Shown piece after piece: positions 43,913-53,577 of a stretch of 64,000 bases of DNA (within the stretch, counting starts at the first letter, position 1; each line of letters opens with the position of its first letter). The translations under genes and the position numbers were made by a program. The notes below the pieces were generated by a model. It was not told the DNA's origin, searched no databases, and worked only from the letters and a program-made list of their open reading frames with translations. The DNA is from G963665215 sp963665215 (GTDB lineage Bacteria > Chloroflexota > Dehalococcoidia > Lucifugimonadales > CAUZJF01): the NCBI GenBank assembly GCA_963665215.2, contig CAXXWW010000008.1, forward strand, positions 372,001 to 436,000. Direction: 5' to 3'.

Positions 43913-45121
43913 TCAGAACGGCAAGGGAAGCAGGTAATTCGCCCACGCTTGCATCATGGCCCGGCGCTCGGCCAGCAGGTCCGTGCGGAAGTAGGCCGCC
44001 ACGACCGAGCTTCCGACTGTATGGGCAAGGGACAGCTCAATCGCTTCCCATGTCCCGCCGTAGCACTCCCTGGCCCAATCCCGGAAGCTGGACCGGAAGC
44101 CGTGAGGCACACAACCCAGGTCGTCTTTCCGCGCCCGATTCAGGAACGCGTTCTCCGATAGCGGCTTGCCGCTTGGCATCTTGAAAACAAGGCCGACGGC
44201 TTCCATGTAAGGGAAAAAGTCGTCTGGTGAAGCCGCAGGGTCGGGGATATGCCGGACAGACTGGAGAATCGCTACCGCCTGGGCGCTCAGGGGAACCTTA
44301 TGCGACCGGCGCGCCTTCATACGCTCCGCCGGTATCTCCCACACGGCGGCGTCAAGGTCTACCTCATCCCACGTCATGCCTCGAACTTCGGAAGTCCGGG
44401 CCGCGGTAAGCACAAGGAATTCAAAGGCCAGGGCGGTAACTCGCATGGCATACCCGAAGCGGACCTTGCCCAGGGCGGCTGCTACTTCGGAAAAGTGAAG
44501 GGCCGGCCGGTGTTTCGGCGTGTGCTGGACCTTCTCCACCAGCTCACCCAGGGCATCATCCGCCGGGTCGTCTATCCGGTAGTCATTGGCCCGCGCCCAC
44601 CTAAACACCTTGGCCAGCCCTTGGCGTACCTTCCGGGAGGTTTCGTACTTGTCCCGGCGTAGAGGCGTCAACAGGGCCGCTAGGTCGCGGCGGGTGATCT
44701 TGTCCACCTCGCGGTCAAGGAGAACCTTAGCGTGAATTTCCATGCGCTTCTTCCACCGCTTTGCCGTGCCTTCGCCCCATTCGGGAGCGTTCAAGCGGTG
44801 GATCGTTGACAGTGCTTCCCTGAAGGTCGGGATGCCAACCGGCGGCAGGGCGGGCGCTTCAACGGGCGCTCTCCCATTGCCCCACGGGTCGCGCCCCTGC
44901 TGAATCGCCGCGAGGTTGGCCGTTGCGACTTTCCGGGCATCCGCTAGGGACACCTTGCCGACGCCGCCCAAGCCCTTGTCTGTGCGCTTGCCGTTAAGCC
45001 GGACTCGTTGAGTCCAGTTCTTGGAGCCGCCAGGAGAGACCACGAGATAGAGGCCGTTGCCGTCGCCGTACCGTCCGGGCTTGGATAGGTCGGACACCTG
45101 TTTCTTGGTCAGCTTGGTCAT
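43913..45121 (-). CDS. P4-type tyrosine recombinase (integrase) next to tRNA-Arg
   Basis: About 402 residues. The N-terminal DUF4102-like arm-binding domain (GRYGDGNGLYLVVSPGGSKNWTQRVRLNGK) and SAM-like core precede the catalytic domain: Arg in LTAARTSEVRGMTWDEVD, HxxR in PHGFRSSFRDWARE, His in LSLAHTVGSSVVAAYF with the Tyr in the last part. ATG 45121 has GGAGGT 7 nt upstream; an earlier in-frame start at 45148 is less likely. It reads away from the 3' end of tRNA-Arg 130 bases off, the usual place of an island integrase and attachment site. Confidence 0.94.
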   Translation of the reverse strand: MTKLTKKQVSDLSKPGRYGDGNGLYLVVSPGGSKNWTQRVRLNGKRTDKGLGGVGKVSLADARKVATANLAAIQQGRDPWGNGRAPVEAPALPPVGIPTFREALSTIHRLNAPEWGEGTAKRWKKRMEIHAKVLLDREVDKITRRDLAALLTPLRRDKYETSRKVRQGLAKVFRWARANDYRIDDPADDALGELVEKVQHTPKHRPALHFSEVAAALGKVRFGYAMRVTALAFEFLVLTAARTSEVRGMTWDEVDLDAAVWEIPAERMKARRSHKVPLSAQAVAILQSVRHIPDPAASPDDFFPYMEAVGLVFKMPSGKPLSENAFLNRARKDDLGCVPHGFRSSFRDWARECYGGTWEAIELSLAHTVGSSVVAAYFRTDLLAERRAMMQAWANYLLPLPF

Positions 45122-45250
45122 TGCGCTTACCTCCGCTTTTTCTACCACCAGCGGGCTTGTTATACCGCCGGTGATTTGGTGGTTTATACCACCATCACGG
45201 AGTAATTTTAGCGCGAGTCCCTTTTTATGTCAAGGCTTTTTGGTGGTAGA

Positions 45251-45326
45251 TGGTACCCCTGCCGGGACTCGAACCCGGGCACACGGTTTAGGAAACCGTT
45301 GCTCTATCCGCCTGAGCTACAGGGGC
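45251..45326 (-). tRNA. tRNA-Arg (CCT)
   Basis: Acceptor GCCCCTG/CAGGGGT, D arm GCTCAGGCGGATAGAGC, anticodon arm ACGGT-TTCCTAA-ACCGT, T arm CCGGG-TTCGAGT-CCCGG, and encoded CCA at 45251-45253 on the complement. The 3' half is the likely attachment site of the neighbouring integrase. No second copy of this 3' end was found in the window. Confidence 0.94.
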
Positions 45327-45394
45327 ACGCAGTCTACGAAGCCCTTCCCGGCATTTCGGTGCCGCGGACCTGAGCCGTTTGACACCAGCCCGGC

Positions 45395-45649
45395 TCACGA
45401 TCCCGGCCAGAGGGCGGCGGCGACTCTCTCGCTGGCTTCCTTCTGAAACTCAGGCCCGACGTGGGCGTAGATGTTCATGGTGGTGCTGATCTGGGCCTGG
45501 CCCAGGATCTCCATTGCTACCCTTGCCGGTACTCCCTGGGCCGCCACGAGTGAGGCCGCTCCGTGACGTAGGTCATGATAGCGCATCGCCGGCGGCCCTG
45601 CCAACGCCAGGAGGTCCCTGAAACGGCGCCTCACGTGGAAGCTGGACAT
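45395..45649 (-). pseudogene. tyrosine recombinase, C-terminal fragment
   Basis: Eighty-four codons with the catalytic end of a phage-type integrase: FRDLLALAGPPAMRYHDLRHGAASLVAAQG (HxxR) and MEILGQAQISTTMNIYAHV (Tyr). The usual GH of LGH is GQ here. The core Arg domain and N-terminus are missing, so it is a remnant of another integration at the same tRNA. Confidence 0.85.
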
Positions 45650-45826
45650 TGGGCATCCTATTTCGTTCGAGCCTTCGGCCCCGGCTCACTCCCACGTCGG
45701 ACCTGGGGGTCATCGGGACAGTGAAAGCCAGAGGTAGAGAACCTGCGCTGTCCCAGGTGCAATGGCTCGATCGCGGTCCGCCATGACAACCGAGGCTGCA
45801 TCATCTGCAGCTGGGAGGACCGACCA

Positions 45827-45854
45827 TTGGTGAGACGCCACAGTATGCTATAAT
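45827..45854 (+). promoter_or_regulatory. promoter of the ABC exporter leader
   Basis: TTGGTG at 45827-45832, a 16-base spacer and TATAAT at 45849-45854, preceded by TATGC (extended -10). It drives a leader of about 180 bases before the exporter genes. Confidence 0.65.
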
Positions 45855-45892
45855 GTCGCGCCATAGATTCTCACGAACCACCTGGATATGCG

Positions 45893-45964
45893 ATGACTAT
45901 CTTTTCCGTCCGCCTTGCAGTGTCTGATACCGCGACCATTTGTCCTGCGTGCGGGAGGAGATAG
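45893..45964 (+). CDS. leader peptide ORF in the ABC exporter attenuator
   Basis: A 23-codon open frame (starts MTIFSVRLAV, ends CPACGRR, TAG stop). Its last codons contain the antiterminator arm CGGGAGG (45952-45958). The ribosome site is weak. It is too short for homology; the case for it rests on its position relative to the mutually exclusive hairpins downstream. Confidence 0.5.
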   Translation: MTIFSVRLAVSDTATICPACGRR

Positions 45965-46022
45965 ACTCACTTCTGGTTTTACTGTCTGTAGGGCCTCCCG
46001 TCACGGGAGGCCTCATGTTTTT
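45952..46022 (+). promoter_or_regulatory. terminator/antiterminator switch before the ABC exporter operon
   Basis: The terminator stem is GGCCTCCCG (45992-46000) with CGGGAGGCC (46004-46012), followed after 5 bases by TTTTT (46018-46022). The same CCTCCCG can pair instead with CGGGAGG inside the leader ORF (45952-45958). The structures exclude each other. A ribosome finishing the ORF would mask the upstream arm and favour termination, whereas one stalled early would leave it free to block the terminator. Confidence 0.65.
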
Positions 46023-46039
46023 CCCCTGCTGATGGAACC

Positions 46040-47812
46040 ATGGGACCCTTAATACGCGTTACCGCGTACGCCCTGCGGTACAAGTGGCTGTCCATAGCTG
46101 CCGCCACGTTAGGAGTGATCAACGTCTTCCCTCAGTTGATCATCCCTAGGCTGCTGGGCGCCGCCGTTGACGAGATGCTAACCGGCGAGATTCAGGGCAA
46201 TCTCCTGTTTCTGGCTGGCATCATCCTCTTCATCAGCCTGGTGCGGGGTGGACTCTTTTACGTCGCCCTTTACCTCATACAGGCGGTCGGCAACCGGGTC
46301 GCCTACGAGCTTCGAAAGGACTTCTTCCATAAGCTACAGGGCCTCAGCATCGGCTTCTATGACAAACAGCACACTGGCAACTTGATGTCCCGGGCCACGG
46401 TGGATGTCGAGGCTGTGCACTGGTATGTGGGCTTCGGTTTCCTGGGAATGTTCAGAAGCATTGCTACCTTTATAGTCGCCGCGATCATGATGGTGATAAT
46501 CGACTGGAGACTCGCCCTCATAAGCATGTCGTTTGTCCCCGTTCTCATCTGGTTAACTGGGACACTGGCCGTGGCCATGGCCCCTTTGTGGCGTAGGGCC
46601 CACGAGGAGATAGGACACCTGAACACGGTCGTTCAAGAGAACCTGGCGGGGATTCGAGTGGTAAAAGCCTTCGGAGCTGGAGAGTACGAGGGTGGCAAGT
46701 TCCGCGACAGAGCGAGGAGCGTAGCAGACTATCTCTACAAGGCCGGCAGAGTACTGGCGTCACGGCAAGCTGCGGTAACCTTCGTCCTCGCGTTGGCGAC
46801 TGCGGCGATTCTGCTATACGGAGGAAGAGAGGTGTTTGCCGGGAGGCTCACGCCGGGCGAGTTGACCTCCTTCATCCTCTACATGGGTGTCCTGGCCTCT
46901 CCGATACAGATACTAGGGTGGAGAATAGGGACCGCCGCCAGAGCCTTAGCGGCTAGTCGCCGGCTATTCGAAGTGCTCGACGCCGAGCCGCAGGTCAAGG
47001 AGAGGCCGCGGGCCAAGAGCCTGCAGCGAGTCCAGGGCCACGTCAGGTTCGAGCGCGTCTCCGTCAGCTACGACTCCTCGCGCGAGGCGCTGAACGACGC
47101 CGATTTCGAGGTCTTGCCGGGCCAGACCGTGGCAATTCTGGGAAGACCGGGCTCCGGAAAGAGCACACTCGTCCACCTGCTTCCCCGGTTCTACGATCCC
47201 TCGTCCGGACGCGTCCTAATAGATGGCGTAGACGCTCGCGAGGCCACCCTTCGCTCACTCCGCCGGAACGTGGGTATCGTGCTCCAGGACGTCTTTGTGT
47301 TCTCCTCCACGATCAATGACAACATCGCCTAAGGTGCGGCAAATGCGTCCCGTGACGATGTCGTTCGCGCATCCAAAACGGCGCAGCTGGACGACTTCGT
47401 CGAGGGCTTGCCCGACGGCTACGACACGATGGTGGGCGAGCGGGGCGTGACGCTGTCGGGCGGACAACGCCAGCGCCTCGCCATAGCGCGGACCGTACTG
47501 CTGGATCCGCCCGTACTGGTGCTGGATGACTCCACGTCCAGTGTCGACGTTGCCACTGAGTCGCTGATCCAGCGAGCTCTCGTCGAGGTGGCTCGAGACT
47601 GGACCACCTTCGTGATCGCCCATCGGCTCTCCACCGTCCGCAACGCGGACCTAATTCTCGTACTCGAACGGGGCAAGATCATGCAACGCGGCGGGCACGA
47701 AGAGCTGATCGCGCGCGACGGCTTTTACCGAAGAATACACGGCCTCCAACTCACGCCGGAGACGGAAACCAAGCCTTCCGGACCCGGCCGCCCCACGCTC
47801 GGAGACTCCTGA
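46040..47812 (+). pseudogene. ABC exporter half-transporter A with a premature TAA
   Basis: Type IV ABC exporter subunit of 590 codons with one in-frame stop at codon 431 (47330-47332). The six-helix domain runs to about residue 310. Walker A is LGRPGSGKSTLVHLLPRF and the Q-loop is VGIVLQDVFVFSSTINDNIA, where the stop follows immediately; relatives have Tyr-Gly here, so TAT or TAC became TAA. The remainder is intact: LSGGQRQRLAIARTVLLDPPVLVLDDSTSSVD (signature and Walker B, with Asp where the catalytic Glu normally is) and the H-loop VIAHRLSTV. The degenerate site in this half is typical of heterodimeric exporters. The stop overlaps the start of the next gene (TGATG). Confidence 0.9.
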
Positions 47813-48428
47813 TGTCCAGTACTGACGCCAAGGCGCCCTCAGGGTCCCTGGAGCTCAACGACTCTGAGCAGAGGCCGATCAAGTACCGCGCGATCGTCCT
47901 CCGGCTGATAGGCTATCTCTTCCGGCACCGTGTCCCGGTAGCCGTCACTATAGCGACGATGTTCGTGTACAGCGGCACGATTGTGGAAATGCCCTGGCTG
48001 GTCAAGCTCGCGATCGACCAACAAATCGTGTCTGGGTCCGGGGATCTTGTGGGACTTGCCGGAATAGTCGCGCTTTACCTGCTGGCCGCCTTGACGCAGC
48101 TCGTCTCGGGTTACATCCACAGGCGAATTCTTGCCAGGCTGGGCCAAAAGATGGTTTACGAGATGCGGACCGAACTCTTCGACCAAATTCAGCGACTCTC
48201 CGTCTCCTTCTTCGACAACAACAGGGCGGGCAGGATCATGTCCCGTATCCAGAACGACGTCGAGCAGCTTCAGGAACTCGTCCTCATTTTCGTGTTCAGT
48301 CTGGCCAACGTCGTCAGCGTGGTGGGCATAGTCACGGCTATGATGTTCATGGATTTGAGACTTGCGTTCATGATGCTGGCCATTTCCCTCGGCCTCATCC
48401 CGGCCCTCAACGTCTGGCAGCGACTGGC
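47812..48428 (+). pseudogene. ABC exporter half-transporter B, truncated by IS insertions
   Basis: First 206 codons of the partner half-transporter: a cytoplasmic N-terminus, then transmembrane helices with EMPWLVKLAIDQQIV, HRRILARLGQKMVYEMRTELFDQIQRLSVSFFDNNRAGRIMSRIQ and part of helix 4. It ends after NVWQRL at the IS256 copy D/ISb junction. The nucleotide-binding domain is not found beyond the IS block, so the 3' part has been deleted. Confidence 0.9.
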
Positions 48429-49796
48429 GAGGTATCTTCAAAAAGTGTGTAAACAGTCAGGCGGTGTACCCTCTCTCTGAACAACACGGGCTCGAGGCCC
48501 AAGAGAGGAGATAGACCGCCCATGAGGAAGGAAAGCACTGAGAGTAGGTCGGAGTCAAGGCCGGAGTGGGAGCAGTTGGAGGATTGGGTGCGAAGCCAGG
48601 TCCAGAGGCTGATCCAGGAGTTGCTGGAGGAGGAGGTGACGGCGTTTCTGGGAAGGGCGAAGTCGGCGCTCAGATCCGACTCGGACTCAGATACCGGCTA
48701 TCGGAACGGATACGGCAGAGCCCGGAGGCTTACGCTGAGTTCGGGAACGATACAGCTGAGGCGGCCGCGAGTCCGCGATACCGAGGAGCAGTTCGAGAGC
48801 CGGCTGCTGCCGCTGTTCGTCAACAGGACCAGGAAGGTTGCTGAGTTGATCCCCGAGCTGTACCTGCACGGTCTATCCGAAGGCGACTTCGATCTGGCTT
48901 TGCGGGGGCTGCTGGGAGAGGACGCACCGGTATCGGCGAGCACGGTGGCCCGGTTGAAGGATAAGTGGAACGATGAGCTTGCCCAATGGCGCAGCCGGCC
49001 CCTCGATGACCTGGAAGTGGTCTACATGTGGGTGGATGGAGTCTACGTCAAGGCTGGTCTTGAGAAGGAGAAGGCGGCGGTACTGGTGGTAATGGCGGCC
49101 CTGAGCGACGGGAGCAAGGTGGTGGTGAGCGCTGTTCCCGGATACAGGGAGTCCACAGAGAACTGGTCCGAGGTGCTCAGGGACATCAAGCGCCGGGGCT
49201 TGAGCTGCCCGAGGCTGGTGGTTGGAGACGGACACCTGGGCATCTGGGGAGCTCTGCGCAACGTCTATCCGCAGGCGGCAGAGCAACGCTGCTGGAACCA
49301 CAAGATCGTAAACGTGCTCGCCAAGCTTCCAAAGCGACGACAGGACCAGGCCAAGCTCATGCTGCGTACTATCCCCTACGCGCCGACTCGGACAGAGGCT
49401 GAGCGGCTCAGGACGGTGTTCACCAGGTGGTGCGGCGACCATTCCTACGAGGCGGCCTCAGAGGCCTTGGAGCGGGACTGGGACCGCATGGTCACCTTCT
49501 ATGACTTCCCAAAGGAGCACTGGGGGCACCTTCGCACGACGAACCCGGTAGAATCACCCTTCGCGGCCCTCAGGCTTCGGACCGATGCCGCCAAGCGCTA
49601 CAAGAGGGTCGATCGGGCGATAGCGGTGATCTGGAAAATGTTGATGGTCGCCGAACAGCGCTTCAGGCGTCTGAAGGCCCCTGAGTTGATCGAAGACGTC
49701 TATCTCGGTGCACAGTATGCGGATGGAATCGCCATTGAATCAACGGCTGAGAAGGTCGCCGCCTGATGTCGTTTACACACCTATTGACGTAACCTC
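48429..49796 (+). mobile_element. IS256-family element, copy D
   Basis: Complete 1368-bp element at the junction of the exporter gene and ISb copy 1. Only 6 bp (ACTGGC) are repeated at the flanks, instead of the 8 bp seen for copies B and C, and these belong to the ISb end. It therefore entered at the very tip of ISb copy 1. Confidence 0.93.
48522..49766 (+). CDS. IS256-family transposase, copy D
   Basis: Complete 414-residue transposase with one residue change (KRRQDQ where other copies have KRQQDQ). All catalytic blocks described for copy A are present. Confidence 0.95.
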   Translation: MRKESTESRSESRPEWEQLEDWVRSQVQRLIQELLEEEVTAFLGRAKSALRSDSDSDTGYRNGYGRARRLTLSSGTIQLRRPRVRDTEEQFESRLLPLFVNRTRKVAELIPELYLHGLSEGDFDLALRGLLGEDAPVSASTVARLKDKWNDELAQWRSRPLDDLEVVYMWVDGVYVKAGLEKEKAAVLVVMAALSDGSKVVVSAVPGYRESTENWSEVLRDIKRRGLSCPRLVVGDGHLGIWGALRNVYPQAAEQRCWNHKIVNVLAKLPKRRQDQAKLMLRTIPYAPTRTEAERLRTVFTRWCGDHSYEAASEALERDWDRMVTFYDFPKEHWGHLRTTNPVESPFAALRLRTDAAKRYKRVDRAIAVIWKMLMVAEQRFRRLKAPELIEDVYLGAQYADGIAIESTAEKVAA

Positions 49797-50534
49797 ACTG
49801 GCCGAGCTAGGGGGTCTAGTTCTGGATACCGCAATCTCGCTGGAGGCACCCAATGGGTGAAAGCTCCGACACCCCTTTGAAGCTCCAATTCGACCGCAGA
49901 GTCCGCCTGGATTTTCGTGGCGCTACCATCACCTCGGACGCCGGACTCCTGGCATGCCGCGAGCTTGATGCCGCTCTGGGGCTCACAGAGACAGCCAACG
50001 ATTATATCCATGAAAGCCGCACCGGCCGCAATGTGCAACACCCGCTGTTGCCCTTGCTCAGACAATCGGTGTATAGCCGTCTCGCTGGCTACGAGGACAC
50101 CAACGACGCTGAACGGCTTGCCCAAGACCCGGCTATGCGTGTCATCGTCGGGTGGCAAGGTACTGATAAGCAGGCAGCCAGCACCAACACTATGAGCCGA
50201 TTTGAGACTGAGGTGTTAACCGAAGAGGAGAACCTGGATGGGCTTGCGCGCCTGAATGTTGAGTGGGTGGACAGGGCCATGGCCCAGACATCTCACCAGC
50301 GAGTTATCCTAGACATGGACAGCTCTGAAAGCCCGGTGCATGGGCAGCAAGAGGGAGTCGCCTACAACGGCCACTTCGAGTCCGTATGTTATCACCCGCT
50401 CTTCCTGTTCAACCATTTCGGAGATTGCGAAGGTGCAATGCTTCGCCCGGGCAACGTCCACAGCGCTGAGCGGTGGCGGGAGGTTCTGGAGCCAGTCGTG
50501 AAGCGATACCAGGAGAAAGCAACTGTCTTGAAAG

Positions 50535-51497
50535 TCAAGAGGAATGAACAACGAATGTGGAAGTCATGTCGTGCCAGGGCGAGCGATGCTTGAGCATGGA
50601 GTTGAGGATAACGAGCAGCTTGCGCATGCAGGCTGTGAGGGCCAGCTTCTTCGGCTTACCAGCGGCCAACAGCCGCTGGTAGAAGTCTCGGATGACGGGA
50701 TTGTAGCGGCTGGCCACCAACGCTCCCATGTACAGGGCGGCGCGGACCCGGGCGCGTCCGCCCCAGACGGTGCGTTTACCACGCAGGGTGCCGCTATCCC
50801 GGTTGTAGGGAGCCACACCCACCAGGGCGGCAACCTGCCGGCGATCCATGGTGCCCAGCTCCGGCAGGTAGGCCAGAAGAGTGAGGGAGAGCTGCTCGCC
50901 CACGCCGGGGACGGTGCGCAGAAGGTCGTCCTTCTCCCGCCACACGGGACTCTGGCGCAGAGTCTGACGCAGACGCTTGTCCAGGTCGTCCAACTCCCGC
51001 TCCAGCCATGCAATGTGGGCTTCGATGCGGGGACGGACGGCGACGGTGGCGGTGCCGAGGCGGTTCTTCTCCGAGACCAGCATGGTCATCACCTGGTGCC
51101 TTCGGGCAGCCAGGGAGTTGAGGGCCTGGGTTTCGGCGTCCCGCAAAGGGCGCACGGGAGGTCGGACCGCTTCGGCAAAGTGAGCAATAGCCGCCGCGTC
51201 AAGCGAGTCGGTCTTGGCCAGCTTCCCCGTTGCCCTGGCAAAGTCCCGCACTTGGCGCGGGTTGACGACGACCACCGGCACCGCCTCGGCTGCCAGAGCA
51301 GCCACCAGAGGCAGCTCCAAGCCGCCCGAAGCCTCAAGCAACACCATGACAGGTTCCAGGGTCTTCAGCTTGGAGATCAACTGCCGGATCCCCGCATCGT
51401 CATGGGAGACCTCCCATCTTTCGTCCGTGGGACGCACCGCAACGTCCACCTGGGCCTTAGCTACATCGATGCCTACGTAGGTCGCTTCCTGTTCCAT
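50535..51497 (-). CDS. IS110-family transposase (DEDD recombinase)
   Basis: About 320 residues. The N-terminal RuvC-like DEDD domain has YVGIDVAKAQVDVAV (D), VMVLLEASGGLELP (E) and KTDSLDAAAIAHFAEAV (DxxD). The C-terminal Tnp20 domain has LRTVPGVGEQLSLTLLAYLPELG and LVGVAPYNRDSGTLRGKR, with the Ser used by these enzymes. ATG 51497 has GGAGG 6 nt upstream; an in-frame start at 51533 is less likely. Confidence 0.94.
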   Translation of the reverse strand: MEQEATYVGIDVAKAQVDVAVRPTDERWEVSHDDAGIRQLISKLKTLEPVMVLLEASGGLELPLVAALAAEAVPVVVVNPRQVRDFARATGKLAKTDSLDAAAIAHFAEAVRPPVRPLRDAETQALNSLAARRHQVMTMLVSEKNRLGTATVAVRPRIEAHIAWLERELDDLDKRLRQTLRQSPVWREKDDLLRTVPGVGEQLSLTLLAYLPELGTMDRRQVAALVGVAPYNRDSGTLRGKRTVWGGRARVRAALYMGALVASRYNPVIRDFYQRLLAAGKPKKLALTACMRKLLVILNSMLKHRSPWHDMTSTFVVHSS

Positions 51498-51691
51498 CAG
51501 CACCTCCTGCGAATTATTGGCCCGTCCTTGCAAGATGCGGGCTTGGTTGGCCCAGGCAACTGTTCGGGCTCTAACTCTGGGGGGTGCGGCGACCCTCGCT
51601 TTCTCACGGCCTGCTACGACCTAGGAATAGTCGGTCTGCCGCACCCCGATCCACCTAAGTGAAGTGATTGTTACACACCAAACCAAGATAC
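51498..51691 (-). ncRNA. candidate bridge RNA region of the IS110 element
   Basis: Non-coding end of the element 5' of the recombinase, where IS110-group elements encode their bridge RNA (family knowledge). A GGGGTGCGGC/GCCGCACCCC inverted repeat (10 bp) encloses about 58 bases and could form a stem with an internal loop. The target- and donor-binding loops were not resolved by eye. Confidence 0.45.
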
Positions 51692-51858
51692 AAGGAGTCC
51701 GGCTGCTGTTCCGGGCCGATGCTGCCTTTGCCAAGCCCGAGGTGTACGAGTACCTGGAGTCAAGGGACACTGGCTACGCTATGCGGCTTCCGGCCAACGA
51801 GGTATTACAAGGAAACATCCGGCACCTGCTGAAGCGGCCCGTGGGCAGGCCGCCTAAA

Positions 51859-53577
51859 CCCGAATCCACCGAAGGAGGGCGTCGGGTTAGCGTCCTGAGG
51901 CGGCAAGAAGGTGCTCCTGTGCTTCTGGGATAATGGTTTTGTAGCAAAAAAACGGCCCCGGAAAAGGAGCACCCAGTAGATGCTGCCACGCAACCACCCC
52001 GACCGGATCCAAATCACCTTCGACGACCGCCGCTTGGTGGCCAATGCCGGGCTGCTCCTTCCGGCCACCCTGGCGCGGCACCTCGGCCTGCCCGAACTCG
52101 TCCGGCAGCGCCTCGACCTGGGCGATGCCCCGGGGCGGGCGAACACGAGCGACAAGATGATGACGCTGGTGGCGTCTGCGCTGGCTGGGGGCGACTGCAT
52201 TGACGACGCCGATGTGTTGCGCACCGGGGGGACGGCCTGCACCCTGGGCGGCACTCTCAAGGCGCCATCCACCCTGGGCACCTTCCTGCGCAGCTTCCGG
52301 TGGGGCCACGTCCGTCAACTCGACCGGGTGAGCCGCGAGTTGCTGGCCCGGGCTTGGCAGGCCGGGGCGGGACCCGGCGACGGGCCCCTGACCATTGACC
52401 TGGACTCCACCATCTGCGAGACCTACGGACTGGCCAAGGAGGGCGCCCGCCACCACGGCTATACCGGCAAGCGGGGCTACCACCCGCTGCTGGCCATCGC
52501 CGCCGGCACCGGAGACGTGCTGATGTCCCGGCTGCGCGAGGGCCGGGCCAACACCGCCCGCGGCGCCGCCCACTTCCTGCGGGAGACGGTGGGACGGGTG
52601 CGCTACGCCGGGGCCAACGGACGACTCACGCTACGGGCCGACAGCGGGTTCTACACTCATGGCGTGGTATCCGTCTGCCGCAAGATGGATGTCCGCTTCT
52701 CCATCACCATCCGCCAGCACAAAAGCCTGCACAATCTCATCGAGGCGATACCCGAAGATGCCTGGACGCCGATTCCTTACTGGATGGACGGCGCCGCCGA
52801 TGTGGCCGAGACCACCTGCACCCCCTTCCAGGCCGAGGCGGACGCCGCGCCGGTACGGCTCATCGTCCGGCGGGTGAAGCCCACGCCCGGTTCCCAACTG
52901 GCCCTCTTCGCCAAATACAGCTATCATGGCTTCATCACCGACCGGGACGGGGAGTTGCTCGAACTGGAGGCTGACCATCGCCGCCACGCCGAGATCGAGA
53001 ATGCCATACGCGACCTCAAGTACGGCGTCGGGCTGAACCATCTCCCCTCGGGCCGCTTCGCCGCCAACGGCGCCTGGCTGGCCGTCCAGACGATGGCCCA
53101 CAACCTGGCCCGCTGGACGGCGCGGATCGGTCTGGGAGAGCGGATAGCCACCACCAAGACCCTCCGGCGGCGGTTCTTCTCCCTGGCCGGACGGCTCACC
53201 CGCTCGGCACGCCGGTTGACCCTGCATCTTCCGGATCGCTGGCCTTGGGCTGAGAAGTTCAGCCGCGCCTTGGCCCGGCTGCGAGCCATTCCACTCCCGG
53301 CCTGACGGCACCGTCGGCGACCGACCCACCCACCGGACAACCGAAGATCCCCGCAGACTCGTGCCAGCCCGGTCCGAGAGAGTTCCCTGCTGCGTATTCT
53401 CTCGCCATCCCGCGCATCGCAGCTCCCGCAGACGGCCATAGGGGCCCCTGTGCGGCGATGAAGACCGTCCGCCGACCTCCCTACCCCAAATGGAACCCAG
53501 GCTATTTCCCCTGTAGCTCCCTCACCCCCCTTCCGCTTTCCTCACGCCGTCCATCGGTGTCCTTCGGTGGATTCGGG
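51859..53577 (+). mobile_element. IS1380-family element, copy 3
   Basis: Complete 1719-bp element in ISb copy 1 with a 5-bp duplication CTAAA (51854-51858 and 53578-53582) and 18-bp ends identical to copy 1. Confidence 0.96.
51980..53305 (+). CDS. IS1380-family transposase, copy 3
   Basis: Intact 441-residue transposase, the same as copies 1 and 4 by inspection. Confidence 0.95.
   Translation: MLPRNHPDRIQITFDDRRLVANAGLLLPATLARHLGLPELVRQRLDLGDAPGRANTSDKMMTLVASALAGGDCIDDADVLRTGGTACTLGGTLKAPSTLGTFLRSFRWGHVRQLDRVSRELLARAWQAGAGPGDGPLTIDLDSTICETYGLAKEGARHHGYTGKRGYHPLLAIAAGTGDVLMSRLREGRANTARGAAHFLRETVGRVRYAGANGRLTLRADSGFYTHGVVSVCRKMDVRFSITIRQHKSLHNLIEAIPEDAWTPIPYWMDGAADVAETTCTPFQAEADAAPVRLIVRRVKPTPGSQLALFAKYSYHGFITDRDGELLELEADHRRHAEIENAIRDLKYGVGLNHLPSGRFAANGAWLAVQTMAHNLARWTARIGLGERIATTKTLRRRFFSLAGRLTRSARRLTLHLPDRWPWAEKFSRALARLRAIPLPA

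Larger units (their letters stand above)
50519..51691 (-). mobile_element. IS110-family element inside ISb copy 1
   Basis: A 1173-bp insert located exactly by comparison with intact ISb copy 2. Only 2 bases (AA) are repeated at the edges and no terminal inverted repeats are present, as expected for IS110. The recombinase is on the minus strand, with about 190 bp of non-coding sequence 5' of it. Confidence 0.9.

Noticed and set aside
40731..45649. A prophage region.
   Set aside because: Apart from two integrase genes there are no capsid, tail, terminase, lysis or replication genes.
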